Below, piece after piece: positions 1 through 8,038 of a DNA stretch of 64,000 nucleotides. Location of the stretch: positions 65,073 to 129,072 of the forward strand of contig CAZJAZ010000004.1 in NCBI GenBank assembly GCA_964544305.1. The letters run 5' to 3'. The stretch comes from JAFDWI01 sp964544305. GTDB taxonomy: Bacteria > Actinomycetota > Acidimicrobiia > Acidimicrobiales > Iamiaceae. Every line of letters starts with the position of its first letter. Positions within the stretch are counted from its first letter, which is position 1. A program made the translations under genes and the position numbers. The notes beneath the pieces were generated by a model. The model was not told the DNA's origin and made no database searches. It saw nothing but the letters and a program-made list of their open reading frames with translations.

Positions 1-124
1 CTACCGGTCGCGGCGGGCTGTGACAAATGCACGGTGCAGAGACGTCAGCCCATCGGTCAAACTAGAAGTACTCCGGTCGTGAACGGGCCGAATTCTCTCC
101 GGTGTGCAAGCAAGATCGCAACGA
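1..124. other. Window left edge, no gene recognised
   Basis: These 124 bases precede the hemolysin-III start. An in-frame extension exists (GTG at 104) but nothing else looks coding, and no promoter is clear. Confidence 0.5.
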
Positions 125-799
125 ATGGAGTTCTGTGTGTCAAGCAGTGCCGTGTCTCATCTCAGCATCGCGTTGCCCAAACCCAAACTGCGTGGCGTTT
201 CTCACCAGATTGCTTTCTTCGCGGTACTCGGCATCGCCCCGTTGTTGTGGTGGCGGGCAGACAATGGCGCAGAGATCCTGGTCGCAATGATCTATTCGAT
301 CTCGATGGCCGCCATGTTTGGATGTTCGGCATTGCTCCATCGCGGAACCTGGTCGCCACGGGTGCTGCCGTGGATGCGACGTCTCGATCACTCAATGATT
401 TTTGTTTTCATTGCGGGCACCTACACCCCAATGGTGGTTCTCACCTCACTGGGTACCATGGGATCGGTCGTCTTGACACTCGTGTGGGTTGGGGCCGCTG
501 CGGGTGTTGGCGTCACCATGCTCTGGCTCAACGCGCCTCGCTGGGTGACCGCGGCGTGTTATCTCATCGTCGGGTGGACCGCGGTCCTCGCGTTGCCAAA
601 CCTGTGGCACGCACTGACTGCCTGGCGTTTTGCGCTGCTCATCGTTGGTGGACTGATCTTCACCGCAGGCGCGGTGATCTACGCACGGAAACGACCTGAT
701 CCATCACCCACCATCTTTGGCTACCACGAACTGTTTCATGCACTCGTGATCACCGCGGTGCTCTGCCACCTCGTCCTGATCGGCTCGCTGATTGGTTGA
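125..799 (+). CDS. Hemolysin III / PAQR-family membrane protein
   Basis: This is a 224-residue integral membrane protein with about seven hydrophobic segments. The family signatures are visible in order: S-x-L-L-H-R near residue 68, DHSMIFVFIAGTYTP near residue 87, and a C-terminal GYHELFHALV. In hemolysin III/PAQR proteins these His and Asp residues form a metal-dependent hydrolase-like site in the membrane. The physiological substrate in bacteria is unsettled and haemolysis is not implied. The ATG at 125 is preferred; an in-frame GTG at 104 would add seven polar residues. It converges on the P450 at 813, with only 13 bases between them. Confidence 0.85.
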   Translation: MEFCVSSSAVSHLSIALPKPKLRGVSHQIAFFAVLGIAPLLWWRADNGAEILVAMIYSISMAAMFGCSALLHRGTWSPRVLPWMRRLDHSMIFVFIAGTYTPMVVLTSLGTMGSVVLTLVWVGAAAGVGVTMLWLNAPRWVTAACYLIVGWTAVLALPNLWHALTAWRFALLIVGGLIFTAGAVIYARKRPDPSPTIFGYHELFHALVITAVLCHLVLIGSLIG

Positions 800-812
800 A
801 CCCGTTTTGGGT

Positions 813-2078
813 TTAGCGAAACGAGTAGGTCACCGGGAGGTGCTTGACCCCCGACACGAAGTGGGACTGGGCGTACTGTACCTCTCCGTTCAATTCAATA
901 TGAGCCAGTTGACGGGCCAGCCGGTCAATGAACGTGCGAATCTCGCGTTTGGCGAACTGCACACCAAGACAGAAATGGGCACCAATACCAAAAGTGAGAA
1001 TGCGATCGACATCGCTTCGGTCAACTCGAAAAGCTTGCGGATCGCCAAAAACCGAGCCGTCACGGTTCGCAGCCGGATACGACAACAAAACCCGGCCACC
1101 CGTGGGGATTTCTGTATCGCCAACTGTGACTGGCTTTTGGGCGTAGCGCATGAAATGGCGTACCGGCGACGTCCATCGAAAGATCTCATCCGCGGCGGTC
1201 GCAATCAGTTCGGGGTTGGATTGGAGTTTTGCGAACTCGTCAGGATGGTTGATGAGGGCCTCAAGACCGCCAGCGAGTGCAAACGACGTCGTGTCATGAC
1301 CTGCGGTGGCGATGATGATGTAGTACCACAGCCGGTGCTCATCATCCATGAGCACGTCGTTGACCTTGCCATTCGCAATGAGTGACGCGATGTCATCCAT
1401 TGGACACGCCCGACGGTCATTGGTGATCTGCGCGAAATATTGAATGAATCGCATGACCGATTCGAGAACTTTCGCACCAGGATCCGCCGCATCGCCCATA
1501 TATTCGGGGTCGGCCGCGCCAAAGATGCCTTGTGTGAGCTCCAACATGAGGGGTTCGTCTGACTCGGGTACCCCGTAAATGTCCATGATGACTCGCAGAG
1601 TGAATGGTTGGGCGATGTCTTGCGCAAAATCGCACGAGCCACCCATTGCTCGCATTCGAGCAACAAACTCATCGGCAATGGCATCGATGCGCGGCTGGCG
1701 TTTGGCGACCGCTGCGGGTTTGAACCAATCCGACGTGACGGCCCGATGGTCTCGATGGTCGTCGCCGTCAAGATGGACGAGCGTCTTGGGCAACGGCATC
1801 CCCGACGCTTCCATCGCGTCGTAGTCCGCGTCGGGGGCAAGGACCGATCGGGTGGTGTTGTGCCACGACGTGTGATCACGAGACACCGCGAAGACATCAG
1901 CGTGGCGGGTTAGAACCCAAATAGGGGCAAAGCCAGGCTCGCTTGCACACAAGATCGGTGTCTCGCTTCGGATGCGATCAACGTTGCGATGCCACGCATC
2001 CATGTCCCCAAAAAGAGGTGGGGCCATGAACCAGGCCCAGTCGGGGATGGGCCCCGTCGTCAAATCAAGGTCAGTCAT
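813..2078 (-). CDS. Cytochrome P450
   Basis: This is a 421-residue soluble bacterial P450. It shows the I-helix oxygen-activation motif AGHDTTS, the K-helix E-x-x-R (DEIFRWTSP) and the heme-cysteine loop FGIGAHFCLGVQFAKRE. The ATG at 2078 is chosen because it has a purine-rich AAAGGGGCG upstream and gives the normal family length; the open frame runs further upstream but that part overlaps the dioxygenase. It is the last gene of a leftward set (TetR, dioxygenase, P450), 16 bases after the dioxygenase stop. It probably hydroxylates a hydrophobic ring or terpenoid-like substrate with separate ferredoxin partners, none of which is encoded nearby. The substrate cannot be read from the sequence. 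Confidence 0.9.
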   Translation of the reverse strand: MTDLDLTTGPIPDWAWFMAPPLFGDMDAWHRNVDRIRSETPILCASEPGFAPIWVLTRHADVFAVSRDHTSWHNTTRSVLAPDADYDAMEASGMPLPKTLVHLDGDDHRDHRAVTSDWFKPAAVAKRQPRIDAIADEFVARMRAMGGSCDFAQDIAQPFTLRVIMDIYGVPESDEPLMLELTQGIFGAADPEYMGDAADPGAKVLESVMRFIQYFAQITNDRRACPMDDIASLIANGKVNDVLMDDEHRLWYYIIIATAGHDTTSFALAGGLEALINHPDEFAKLQSNPELIATAADEIFRWTSPVRHFMRYAQKPVTVGDTEIPTGGRVLLSYPAANRDGSVFGDPQAFRVDRSDVDRILTFGIGAHFCLGVQFAKREIRTFIDRLARQLAHIELNGEVQYAQSHFVSGVKHLPVTYSFR

Positions 2079-2094
2079 AATTGGCGCCCCTTTT

Positions 2095-2892
2095 TCAGCC
2101 GAATGCAAAGCTCGATGCGGTAATCGAACCGAAGAAATCATCTTGATGATAGATGCGTTTCGCGGCATCGTCGTGCGCTGCACCGACCGCAACGAACAGT
2201 GGCACGAGGTGGTCTTCCATGGGGTGCGCAGCACGAGCCGATGGGGCAGCTTCCCAGTGTGCGAGCGCCTCGTCGCGTTCGGTGGCAGAGTGATTGACGA
2301 GCGTGTCGGCAAGCCACGCATCGAACGCGGCTGACGGTGCACGCCCAGCCTCGCCCATCGCACGAAGATTGTGGAACGACAGGCCGCTTCCAATGATCAA
2401 GATGCCTTGGTCACGCAGGGGGGCAAGGGTTTGACCGACGGCAAAATGTGCAAGCGGATCGAAGTCGTGTCGGATGCTGAGCTGCACAACCGGAATGTGT
2501 GCATCGGGCACGATCACCGCCATCGGGGCGAACATGCCATGGTCAAATCCACGCTGGTCATCGAACACGTGGTCAATCCCTGCACCTTGCAACAATCCAG
2601 CCACGGTGTCGGCGAGTTCGAGTGAACCGGGCGCCGGATACTGCACATGGTAGGTGTGTTCGGGAAAGCCGCCGTAGTCATAGAGCATCGTCGGTGCGAC
2701 GTTGCGCTGAATAGCGAAGATCGGCGTCATCCAATGCGCAGAGATCATCAGAATTTCCTTGGGCTCCTCAGGGAGTTGCGCCAAGAGCTCGCCAAGCGAG
2801 GCGCGCAAATCGTCGTGCGCGCCTGGTGGTGTTGTTTCAATCCATGGCCACGGTCCGCCGCCATGGGAAAGATAAAGCGTGGGTTGTCGCAT
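2095..2892 (-). CDS. DODA/LigB-type extradiol ring-cleavage dioxygenase
   Basis: This 265-residue protein fits the DODA/YgiD branch of LigB class III extradiol dioxygenases. Candidate metal ligands are His in LYLSHGGGPWPW near residue 10, His in MISAHW near residue 50, and His in GFDHGMFAPM; a further Glu/His would come from the C-terminal half. Such enzymes use non-heme iron or zinc and open catecholic rings. The ATG at 2892 overlaps the TetR stop by one base (TGATG), so translation is coupled to the regulator; a GTG one codon earlier is the alternative. Co-transcription with a P450 suggests hydroxylation followed by ring opening of an aromatic compound, which is inference. Confidence 0.82.
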   Translation of the reverse strand: MRQPTLYLSHGGGPWPWIETTPPGAHDDLRASLGELLAQLPEEPKEILMISAHWMTPIFAIQRNVAPTMLYDYGGFPEHTYHVQYPAPGSLELADTVAGLLQGAGIDHVFDDQRGFDHGMFAPMAVIVPDAHIPVVQLSIRHDFDPLAHFAVGQTLAPLRDQGILIIGSGLSFHNLRAMGEAGRAPSAAFDAWLADTLVNHSATERDEALAHWEAAPSARAAHPMEDHLVPLFVAVGAAHDDAAKRIYHQDDFFGSITASSFAFG

Positions 2893-3500
2893 CACGTCTC
2901 CAAGGCGGGTTCGCTGCAGATTTCATGCAATGTTGCAAAACCACGATCGACGAGCACGCCGATATCGCCGTTCGCATCATCGTGGAGCCAGGCTCGCACG
3001 GCGCCCGAAGCAATACCAATACCAATTCCGGTCAAAAGAGCTGGTTCGGGGTCGGTAAATGGGTCGGCCCCAACATGCGTGGCAATGATCGCTTCGAATG
3101 CGGCCCAAAGGTTTGCGAACTCTTCGCCAGCTACCTCGTGCCCAGCATCAATGGCGATGCAGTGCTGACGCAATATGCGTGCCCGGTGGTCGTGAAAAGC
3201 ACAAAGCGTGGTGCGAATGGCACGATGGAGCGTGGTCACAACCGGTTCATCGTGCGGACTCGTCGACAGGATCGATGCAAGGAGCTCAAGGTACTCGTCG
3301 GTTGCAGGCTGAAGGATTGCGGCCTTGTTCGCGAAATAACGGAAAAACGTGCGAGGGGCAACATCCGCGTGCGCGGTGATTTCTTCAATAGTCGTTGCGG
3401 CAAAACCCTGGCGTTCGAACAGTGTTAACGCCGCGTCAAGCAACGTCTCACGCATTGCCTCTTTCTTGCGCTCGCGCAATGTCATGCCATCAATGGCCAT
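2892..3500 (-). CDS. TetR-family transcriptional regulator
   Basis: This 202-residue protein has a TetR N-terminal DNA-binding domain (RETLLDAALTLFERQGFAATTIEEI, then a helix-turn-helix ending RTFFRYFANKAAIL) and a helical ligand-binding domain. The ATG at 3500 is preferred; the frame stays open to 3545 but that extension would cover the likely promoter. A -35/-10 pair (GTGACA, 17 bases, CATACT) ends a few bases before 3500, so the message may be leaderless. It heads the leftward operon with the dioxygenase and P450 and faces the MMPL transporter, the usual arrangement for a local repressor that also controls its divergent neighbour. Confidence 0.88.
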   Translation of the reverse strand: MAIDGMTLRERKKEAMRETLLDAALTLFERQGFAATTIEEITAHADVAPRTFFRYFANKAAILQPATDEYLELLASILSTSPHDEPVVTTLHRAIRTTLCAFHDHRARILRQHCIAIDAGHEVAGEEFANLWAAFEAIIATHVGADPFTDPEPALLTGIGIGIASGAVRAWLHDDANGDIGVLVDRGFATLHEICSEPALET

Positions 3501-3504
3501 GGCA

Positions 3505-3590
3505 TCCAGTATGGACGAGTTCGCCGTGATTGTCACGTGTGACAAATGGCAATGTTGACAAATGGCAGAACTGCCAGTTCAATAAGTGCG
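3505..3590. promoter_or_regulatory. Divergent promoter/operator region between tetR and MMPL gene
   Basis: Two perfect palindromes lie in this short intergenic region: TGTCACGTGTGACA at 3531-3544 and TGGCAGAACTGCCA at 3563-3576. The first covers the -35 (GTGACA) of a leftward promoter toward tetR. The second sits between a consensus -35 TTGACA (3555-3560) and a weak -10 near 3578-3583 of a rightward promoter toward the MMPL gene. A direct repeat TGACAAATGGCA begins at 3540 and 3556. Palindromes overlapping both promoters are what a TetR operator would look like; binding is inferred. Confidence 0.6.
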
Positions 3591-3612
3591 ATCACAAAAC
3601 TCTGGAGCTCCT

Positions 3613-5904
3613 ATGGCCGCTGTACTACATCGCATTGGATCGTTCTCGGTTCGGCACCGCCGCATCGTGCTCGCAATCTGGCTCGTCATCTTTCTGGGTG
3701 TCGGTGCCGCTGCAGGGGCCCTCAAAGGACCAACCTCGGACAGCTTCTCAATCCCTGGCACCGAGTCACAACGCGCCTCGGATTTGTTGACCGAACGCTT
3801 TCCCTCGCTCAACCTTTCAGGAGCACAAGGCGTCGTGGTCTTTCAAGCTCCGCAAGGCAAATCACTGCACGACCCTGCGGCGAAAAAGGCCATTGAAACA
3901 ACCGCCAAGAACCTGGCCAAGGCTCCCCAGGTTGCCAAGGTGACCGACCCGTTCAGCCAAGCGAAGTTGTCGAAATTGCTCGGTGAGAACGCCGCGTTTG
4001 GAATCTCAAAAGACGGAACCATCGGGTACATCGAAGTCACCTATGACGTCTCAATGATGGAAGTCAAAGACGCATCGCGTGCCGCGCTCGAAACGGCGGC
4101 GGCCCCCGCACACAAGGCTGGGCTTACCGTCGAGTTCGGTGGTTCCATCCACCCCGGAAAGAGCGCAGAACCCGGTGGCGCATCCGAGATGATCGGCATT
4201 TTGGTTGCAATCGTGGTACTGCTCATCTCGTTTGGATCTCTGATCGCCGCGGGCCTGCCGATCCTCACGGCCCTTATCGGCGTTGGCACCGGCATTGCAG
4301 GAATCACCGCACTATCCGGTGTGATCGACCTGTCGTCAACCGCACCCACGCTTGCGACCATGATTGGGCTTGCGGTTGGCATTGATTACGCGCTGTTCAT
4401 CGTGTCACGACATCGACAGAATCTTGCATCGGGCATGCAGCCCGAACAGGCCGCCGCACACGCGGTGGCAACCGCAGGTTCTGCCGTGGTTTTTGCTGCA
4501 CTCACCGTGATCGTCGCATTGTGTGGATTAGCAATCGTCAACATTCCATTTTTGACCGTCATGGCGTTCGCCGCCGCAGGAACGGTCTTCATCGCCGCAC
4601 TCATTGCACTCACATTGCTTCCCGCACTGCTCGGTTTCTCAGGCAACGTGATTGACAAGGTGCGCGTACCGGGCATCAGCGTGCACCAGGCCGGTGACGC
4701 ACACAACGGCATCGGAACCAGGTGGGCGAAAGCAGTTACCCGGCGCCCCAAAGCCGTGGCCGCAGCGGTCATCGTGGTGCTCGGTGTGATTGCCCTACCC
4801 ATGCTGTCACTGAACCTTGGATTGCCAAGCGATGCCACCGCATCAACGCACCTCACACAACGACGCGCGTATGACTTGTTGAGCAAAGGATTCGGCCCTG
4901 GCTTTAACGGCCCGCTCATGATGGTTGTCGACGCGAAAGGGGTCAACGATCCCCAGGCAGCAGCCACGAAAGCCATGACCGAAGTGCAAAAGGTTCCCGG
5001 CGTGGTAGTGGTTACTCCGCCGCAGTTCAACAAAGAGAAAAACACGGCGATCTTCATGGCGTACCCGTCAACCGGTCCGGCCGATGTGGCCACGACCCGT
5101 TTGGTGCATGCCATTCGCTCATCAACCGACGGTCTGCAGGCTGCAACCGGAGCGGACCTCGCGGTCACCGGCACAACCGCGCTCAACATTGACGTCTCGT
5201 CGAAACTCGGACAGGCGTTACCGAAGTTCGCGCTCGTGGTCGTGGGACTCGCCCTCATCATTTTGCTGCTTGCGTTCCGATCGATCCTGGTGCCGATCAA
5301 AGCCACAATGGGTTTCCTCCTTACGATCGTCACAACCTTTGGTGCGGTCGTCGCCGTGTTCCAGTGGGGCTGGCTGAAAGATCTCTTCGGGTTACATTCG
5401 ACCGGGCCGATCGTGAGCTTTCTGCCAATTCTGCTCATGGCCGTGCTCTTTGGGCTCGCCATGGACTACGAAGTGTTTCTCGTATCACGCATGCGTGAAG
5501 AGGTATCCAAAGGCACCGAGGAACAAGCCGCAATTGTTGCCGGGTTTACCGGAGGCGCACGAGTCGTGACCGCGGCCGCGTTGATCATGACCAGCGTGTT
5601 TGCGGCCTTCATGCTCGGTGATGACGCCATCATCAAATCAATGGGCTTTGCGTTGGCATTTGGTGTGCTCATCGATGCGTTCGTTGTGCGGATGACGCTC
5701 GTGCCAGCAGTCATGGCACTCTTTGGAAAGTCCGCCTGGTGGCTGCCGGGTTGGCTGGATCGTTTGCTTCCGGATATTGATTTGGAAGGGTCGTCGATTG
5801 AGATGACCGCTCTCGCCGAGGATGCTCCCGCCGCGACTGTCCCTGGGGCGGATGACCCGGCAGAATCCGAACCTGCCCTTGCCGAACCTGCACCCACACT
5901 CTGA
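3613..5904 (+). CDS. MMPL-family (RND-type) transporter
   Basis: This 763-residue membrane transporter has the MMPL layout: one N-terminal helix, a periplasmic domain (about residues 40-185), a block of helices, a central helix near 390, a second periplasmic domain and a second helix block. Conserved intramembrane segments include LAVGIDYALFIVSRHR near residue 255 and FGLAMDYEVFLVSRMR near 615; the Asp-Tyr pairs are the proton-relay residues of this family. In actinobacteria such proteins export lipids or hydrophobic compounds. The ATG at 3613 has a GGAG five bases upstream; an earlier in-frame GTG at 3586 lies in the promoter region. Its stop codon lies inside the left arm of the 5901-5959 hairpin. 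Divergence from tetR suggests ligand-induced efflux. Confidence 0.92.
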   Translation: MAAVLHRIGSFSVRHRRIVLAIWLVIFLGVGAAAGALKGPTSDSFSIPGTESQRASDLLTERFPSLNLSGAQGVVVFQAPQGKSLHDPAAKKAIETTAKNLAKAPQVAKVTDPFSQAKLSKLLGENAAFGISKDGTIGYIEVTYDVSMMEVKDASRAALETAAAPAHKAGLTVEFGGSIHPGKSAEPGGASEMIGILVAIVVLLISFGSLIAAGLPILTALIGVGTGIAGITALSGVIDLSSTAPTLATMIGLAVGIDYALFIVSRHRQNLASGMQPEQAAAHAVATAGSAVVFAALTVIVALCGLAIVNIPFLTVMAFAAAGTVFIAALIALTLLPALLGFSGNVIDKVRVPGISVHQAGDAHNGIGTRWAKAVTRRPKAVAAAVIVVLGVIALPMLSLNLGLPSDATASTHLTQRRAYDLLSKGFGPGFNGPLMMVVDAKGVNDPQAAATKAMTEVQKVPGVVVVTPPQFNKEKNTAIFMAYPSTGPADVATTRLVHAIRSSTDGLQAATGADLAVTGTTALNIDVSSKLGQALPKFALVVVGLALIILLLAFRSILVPIKATMGFLLTIVTTFGAVVAVFQWGWLKDLFGLHSTGPIVSFLPILLMAVLFGLAMDYEVFLVSRMREEVSKGTEEQAAIVAGFTGGARVVTAAALIMTSVFAAFMLGDDAIIKSMGFALAFGVLIDAFVVRMTLVPAVMALFGKSAWWLPGWLDRLLPDIDLEGSSIEMTALAEDAPAATVPGADDPAESEPALAEPAPTL

Positions 5905-5959
5905 CGAAATTTGACGCGTTATGGCCGCCATGCGGCCATAACGCGTCAAATTTCGTCAG
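5901..5959. repeat. 59-bp perfect hairpin, family A copy 1
   Basis: Two perfect 28-base arms (5901-5928 and 5932-5959) surround a three-base loop CAT. The core is CGAAATTTGACGCGTTATGG and its complement, shared with copies at 7900 and 61001. It lies where two convergent genes end, and the TGA stop codons of both genes fall inside its arms. There is no run of T, so an intrinsic terminator is possible but not canonical. Confidence 0.95.
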
Positions 5960-7008
5960 GTGGATGGGGTAAAGGTCGCGACTTTCGGTCCGGCCTGATC
6001 AACGAGCTTGGCAATAATGGGGGTCGCGTCGGGTCCATCTTTGAGGTGCTGATTGTAAAAGGCCAGCGATGTGGCCGACACGAGTTTGTCGAGCGGGGTG
6101 GTCGAAGCATCAAAGAAACCCGGATCGTGTCCTGACCCCACCAGTGTGACGAACCCTCCTGGGGCGCCGAGACGCTCAAAAAAGTCACGATCCATTTTGT
6201 AAGGCAAGGTCGGATCGTCGGATCCATGAAAGAACAACACGGGCACCTTTTTCGCCCAAGCCGCAAGCTGATCTTTCGTTCCCGGGTACGAGAGCCACAC
6301 CCCAGCGAACGAGGTTGCCGCTTTGATGCGTTTGTCTGCGCAACACTTGGCTGCCACGGTCCCAAGTGCGGTGATCGCCCCGAATGATTGGCCACCCAGG
6401 CCGACCCGATTGTGGTCGACGAGTGAAGCGAGCTTGAGTGGGCCAGAGGTTTCGGCGAAGATCGCATCTAGGAGGAACGATTCGTCGCCGGTTTGGTTTA
6501 GGTAATCGCCATACGAGGTGCCCCCTGCTGTGCCTTTTGTTGAGAGCGGAAATGCGGGGGCAACAATGACGTACCCCGCGGATGCCCACCAGGCAAGTTT
6601 GCTTTCGTAATCTTCAGGGGCACGGGTCGAACCGTGGCCGAACACAATTACTGGCCAAGGGCCTGGTAAGGGTTTGGCGTCTTTCTGCATGGTTGACGAC
6701 GCGCTGCCAGGTGTCGGGTAGATCACGAGCGTGCGAAGCGTGCGCGAAGGCAATTCGGGTTTGCCCCCGTGTGCATCAGTCGTCCGCTTGGTGTCGACAT
6801 AGGTTGTGACGTGCTGGCTCACCGCATAGGTTTCCGCCGGGGTGACAGCCAAGGATCGAGGCACAGTAGACGTGGGAGGCGTCGCTTTCGTTGAAGGACT
6901 CGACGTAGTTGAGCAGCTTGTGATGAGGATGCACGTCAGTGCAAAGGCAACGGCCAGTTGCGTTCGGAATCGCCTGTTTTGTCGACTTGGTGATGCCGGG
7001 TTCGTCAT
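5956..7008 (-). CDS. Secreted lipoprotein alpha/beta hydrolase (dienelactone-hydrolase/PETase-like fold)
   Basis: This 350-residue protein starts with a lipoprotein signal: basic N-terminus, hydrophobic stretch and lipobox ending LITSC near residue 30, followed by a Ser/Thr-rich linker. The catalytic domain shows an HGSTRAP oxyanion loop, nucleophile elbow GGQSFGA, Asp in HGSDDPTLPY and His in GSGHDPG. The length and pattern fit cutinase/PET-hydrolase-like and chlorophyllase-like esterases. Six cysteines, some adjacent (AKCCADK), may form disulfides. The ATG at 7008 gives a proper signal peptide; the frame runs to 7197 but overlaps the upstream enoyl-CoA hydratase. It probably shares a transcript with that gene, 31 bases upstream. 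Confidence 0.82.
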   Translation of the reverse strand: MTNPASPSRQNRRFRTQLAVAFALTCILITSCSTTSSPSTKATPPTSTVPRSLAVTPAETYAVSQHVTTYVDTKRTTDAHGGKPELPSRTLRTLVIYPTPGSASSTMQKDAKPLPGPWPVIVFGHGSTRAPEDYESKLAWWASAGYVIVAPAFPLSTKGTAGGTSYGDYLNQTGDESFLLDAIFAETSGPLKLASLVDHNRVGLGGQSFGAITALGTVAAKCCADKRIKAATSFAGVWLSYPGTKDQLAAWAKKVPVLFFHGSDDPTLPYKMDRDFFERLGAPGGFVTLVGSGHDPGFFDASTTPLDKLVSATSLAFYNQHLKDGPDATPIIAKLVDQAGPKVATFTPST

Positions 7009-7039
7009 GTGTTGAGCGTAGCGAAGGTGCGCTCTGCGT

Positions 7040-7867
7040 CTATTCGGCGAAGAGATCGCGTCGAGGCTCGTCGGTGTAGTGCGGTTCTCGTCCTTTTGCG
7101 AAGGCTCGAATGGCTTCGGGAAGATTCTCGGTGAAACCCAACATGAGCTGGTTCCGATCTTCAAGTTCGATTGCCGCGTTGAGGCTTGCGACTTCAAGAT
7201 TGGCCCACGCCACGTCTTTGGTCATCGCCATGCCGTATGCGCTGAACGCGCACATTTGTTCGGCTGTCTCAAGTGCCTCGGCAAGGAGCGCATCGTCGTC
7301 AACGACCCGTGAAACGAGACCCATTCGGAGCGCCTCTTCCGCATCGACTTTGCGACCGGTCAGCAAAATATCGTTGGAATGTGCGGCGCCGATGAGCCGC
7401 GGTAACAGCCAGGAAACGCCAAGTTCGGTACTGGTGAGTCCATTGACAATACCGGTCGAATTGAAGGTGGCGGAGGGTGCGGCAAAGCGCAGTTCTGCAC
7501 CAAGGGCCAGACAGAAGCCACCACCATACGCGGGGCCGTTGATTGCCGCGATGATGGGCTGGGGGAGTGATCGCATGAGCGGCACGATGCGCGAGTAGTG
7601 GCGCATTGAGCGTTGCGCGATCCTGCCCATGGGAAGCCCATCGATGTTTGGAACGATGCCGTAGTCCTTCAGGTCAAGTCCAGAACAAAACGATCGTTCG
7701 GCGCCGGTGAGGATAATGACCCGACATGTGTTGTCGGCGCCTGTGGCTTCGAAGGCGTCGAACAGTTCGGTCATTAGTCCAATCGACATGGCGTTGAGGC
7801 GTTTTGGCCGATTCAACGTTATGACCGTGATGTGTGGTTGCGGATGATCAATGAGTACGTCCGACAT
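7040..7867 (-). CDS. Enoyl-CoA hydratase/isomerase family protein
   Basis: This 275-residue crotonase-fold protein carries the CoA-binding segment VITLNRPKRLNAMS, the first oxyanion region CSGLDLKDYG, and the second PIIAAINGPAYGGGFCLALG. The Glu in TSTELGVSWLLPR corresponds to a hydratase catalytic position. The ATG at 7867 is chosen for normal length; upstream open frame is not crotonase-like and runs through the hairpin at 7900-7958. It would hydrate or isomerise a 2-enoyl-CoA in a beta-oxidation-like path. It is followed by the lipoprotein hydrolase and divergent from the Fe-S repair gene. Confidence 0.88.
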   Translation of the reverse strand: MSDVLIDHPQPHITVITLNRPKRLNAMSIGLMTELFDAFEATGADNTCRVIILTGAERSFCSGLDLKDYGIVPNIDGLPMGRIAQRSMRHYSRIVPLMRSLPQPIIAAINGPAYGGGFCLALGAELRFAAPSATFNSTGIVNGLTSTELGVSWLLPRLIGAAHSNDILLTGRKVDAEEALRMGLVSRVVDDDALLAEALETAEQMCAFSAYGMAMTKDVAWANLEVASLNAAIELEDRNQLMLGFTENLPEAIRAFAKGREPHYTDEPRRDLFAE

Positions 7868-7899
7868 GTTGTGGCACCCTACTTTCCGAGCTTTCCAAT

Positions 7900-7958
7900 C
7901 CTGCGAAATTTGACGCGTTATGGCTTCTAGGAAGCCATAACGCGTCAAATTTCGCAGG
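7900..7958. repeat. 59-bp perfect hairpin, family A copy 2
   Basis: Arms at 7900-7927 and 7931-7958 pair perfectly over 28 bases around the loop TAG. The core is the same as at 5901, but the three loop-proximal base pairs are TTC/GAA instead of CGC/GCG. This copy lies between divergent genes (enoyl-CoA hydratase and Fe-S repair), so it cannot terminate either of them. Confidence 0.95.
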
Positions 7959-7962
7959 AGAA

Positions 7963-7978
7963 GGGGACTTTCGTCCCT
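7963..7978. promoter_or_regulatory. DosR/DevR-like palindrome upstream of the Fe-S repair gene
   Basis: GGGACTTTCGTCCC at 7964-7977 differs at one base from the mycobacterial DosR core GGGACTWWAGTCCC and forms a GGGAC/GTCCC inverted repeat. It lies 61 bases before the start codon of a gene for repair of Fe-S centres under nitric oxide or oxygen stress, which fits a hypoxia/NO regulon. No DosR/DosS homologue is in this window. Confidence 0.5.
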
Positions 7979-8038
7979 GTCGCAGGGGTTTCGCAAGCTG
8001 CAACTGTTGAAACGCCGACCAAACGAATCGAGGATTCC

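Noticed and set aside
34..699. Long open frame in another frame over the hemolysin-III gene
   Set aside because: Its translation is Arg/His-rich and lacks hydrophobic pattern, while the overlapping frame has clear hemolysin III motifs.
2079..2393. N-terminal extension of the first P450
   Set aside because: It overlaps the dioxygenase gene, is not P450-like, and a good ribosome-binding site precedes the ATG at 2078.
4386..5462. 358-residue open frame antisense to the MMPL gene
   Set aside because: Low-complexity Ala/Ser/Thr-rich translation mirrors the codon bias of the real gene; no family resemblance.
5901..5959. Ordinary intrinsic terminator
   Set aside because: The hairpin is longer than usual, has no T run, and identical-core copies occur between divergent genes, so it is reported as a repeat instead.
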